DNA from: an uncultured Pseudomonadota bacterium
Lineage (GTDB): Bacteria; Myxococcota_A; UBA796; SXON01
DNA length: 64,000 nt
Assembly (NCBI GenBank): GCA_903875225.1
Contig: CAIQVJ010000108.1
Span: 124,001-188,000 of the forward strand
Reading direction: 5' to 3'
Part shown: positions 63,026 to 64,000 of the stretch, piece by piece
Numbering within the stretch: the stretch's first letter is position 1
Layout: each line of letters begins with the position of its first letter
Translations under genes and position numbers: made by a program
The notes under the pieces: model-generated
The model's input: the letters and a program-made list of their open reading frames with translations, nothing else
What the model was told of the DNA's origin: nothing
Database searches by the model: none

Positions 63026-64000
63026 ATGTCCGCCCGTTCTGTCCGTACCCGCGTCATCCTCGGGATCCTCGGGGGTGCCCTCCTGATCGGTCTCCTCCTG
63101 GTCGCGATCCGCCCCCGCCCCGTGGAGGTGGACCTCGCAGCCGTCCGGAGCGGATCAGTCGATGCCTACGTGGAAGAGGACGGACGCGCACGGGTCAAGG
63201 ACCGCTACATGGTCGCGGCGTCGACCTCCGGCACGCTGGCGCGGCTGGAGGTGCACGCCGGGGACACCGTCGCACGTGGGGCAGTCCTCGCCCGGATCCT
63301 GCCGCTTGCACCGATGCTGCTCGACGCCCGGTCGAGAGCGGAGGCCCAGGCCCGGGTGAGCGCGGCGGCCGCCGGGCTGGCCCAGGCTCGCGCCACCGTG
63401 GAGCGCGCAGCGACAGCGCTCGAGCAGGCGACGCAGGACCATGATCGGCAGACCTCCCTCGCGGCGGGCGGGGTGATCACCCCGGCTGCCCTCGAGCTCT
63501 CCACCTTCTCCAAGCGAGCCCGCGTCGAGGAACTGCGCTCCGCGCGATTCGGCGCCGAGGTCGCGGCATCGCAGCTCGCCCTCGCGAAGGTCGCAGCCGG
63601 GCAGATCTCGGCCGGCGCGACCGACGAGCTCACAGCGACGGCACCGGTTGCCGGTACGGTCCTCCGCGTGATCCAGGAGAGCGAGGGGGCGGTGGCGCCG
63701 GGCACTCCCCTGCTCGAGGTGGGCGACCCGGGGGCGCTCGAGGTGGTGGTCGACGTGCTGACACAGGACGCCACGCGGGTCAGTCCGGGGGCACGCACGG
63801 TGCTGACGCTGTGGGGTGGCGACGATCTGGTCGGGCACGTGCGGAGCGTCGAGCCCTCCGCATTCACGCGGCTCTCCGCGCTCGGGGTGGAGGAGCAGCG
63901 CGTGAACGTGGTGATCGACCTCGACAGCCCGCGCGAGGCATGGCGGTCACTGGGCGACGGGTGGCGGGTCGAGGCGCGGATCCTGGTGGACTCGGCGACC
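63026..64000 (+). CDS. Membrane-fusion (HlyD/MacA-like) protein, partial (C-terminus beyond right edge)
   Basis: At least 325 residues. An N-terminal membrane anchor (VILGILGGALLIGLLLVAI) is followed by a biotinyl-lipoyl half-motif (VAASTSGTLARLEVHAGDTV), a coiled-coil hairpin (~95-170), a second lipoyl half (ATAPVAGTVLRVIQESEGAV) and the beta-barrel domain. It links the inner-membrane permease to an outer-membrane channel. It lies 2 bases after the permease stop, completing the operon as far as the window shows. Confidence 0.9.
   Translation, partial: MSARSVRTRVILGILGGALLIGLLLVAIRPRPVEVDLAAVRSGSVDAYVEEDGRARVKDRYMVAASTSGTLARLEVHAGDTVARGAVLARILPLAPMLLDARSRAEAQARVSAAAAGLAQARATVERAATALEQATQDHDRQTSLAAGGVITPAALELSTFSKRARVEELRSARFGAEVAASQLALAKVAAGQISAGATDELTATAPVAGTVLRVIQESEGAVAPGTPLLEVGDPGALEVVVDVLTQDATRVSPGARTVLTLWGGDDLVGHVRSVEPSAFTRLSALGVEEQRVNVVIDLDSPREAWRSLGDGWRVEARILVDSAT

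Overview
The window is a GC-rich bacterial chromosome segment. Its style is that of a Myxococcota-type (deltaproteobacterial) genome: tightly packed operons with ATGA overlaps, a sigma-54 enhancer-binding regulator, FG-GAP/CARDB lipoproteins and a giant DUF4157 (eCIS-core) protein. This placement is inferred from gene content; there is no rRNA or marker phylogeny in the window.

Region 1 (1-17729, minus strand) is one uninterrupted reading frame that runs off the left edge, so the protein has at least 5909 residues. It starts with an eCIS-core/DUF4157 domain (HELTH at residues 197-201). It continues through low-complexity and coiled-coil sequence, about 2000 residues of degenerate helical repeats, hydrophobic segments and annexin-like repeats. 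It ends in a string of effector-like domains: an adenosine-deaminase-like amidohydrolase, a YopT/C58-like segment with no visible catalytic Cys, a RelA/SpoT-like segment, and tandem M64-like zinc-protease modules. It looks like a multi-warhead toxin or cargo protein. No contractile-injection structural genes are in the window.

Region 2 (17.7-35.7 kb) is a Tad/Flp pilus locus under sigma-54 control. An NtrC-type activator is followed by a HAD-ATPase fusion. Then comes a plus-strand operon (secretin, TPR protein, small lipoprotein, vWA TadG, two TadE). A facing minus-strand operon holds cpaB, tadZ, tadA, tadB, tadC, tadG and two tadE. Next are a Flp pilin, a fusion of an Hsp20/alpha-crystallin domain to a Flp pilin, and two degenerate sugar-nucleotidyltransferase-like genes. 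Six sequences with exact -24/-12 spacing precede these units, including the activator itself. No prepilin peptidase (TadV/CpaA) is visible here.

Region 3 (35.7-50 kb) is mostly housekeeping and cell-envelope genes: an FG-GAP lipoprotein, a deoC-deoB-deoA nucleoside-catabolism operon, a TonB-C-domain secreted protein, beta-carbonic anhydrase, an ankyrin protein, an SRPBCC protein, malic enzyme (MaeB type) and tRNA-Arg(UCG).

Region 4 (50-64 kb) holds a DMT exporter, an sbcD-sbcC-methyltransferase operon, a run of thioredoxin/TPR and two alpha/beta hydrolase genes, and a MacAB-like ABC transporter set (ATPase, FtsX permease, membrane-fusion protein) that runs off the right edge.
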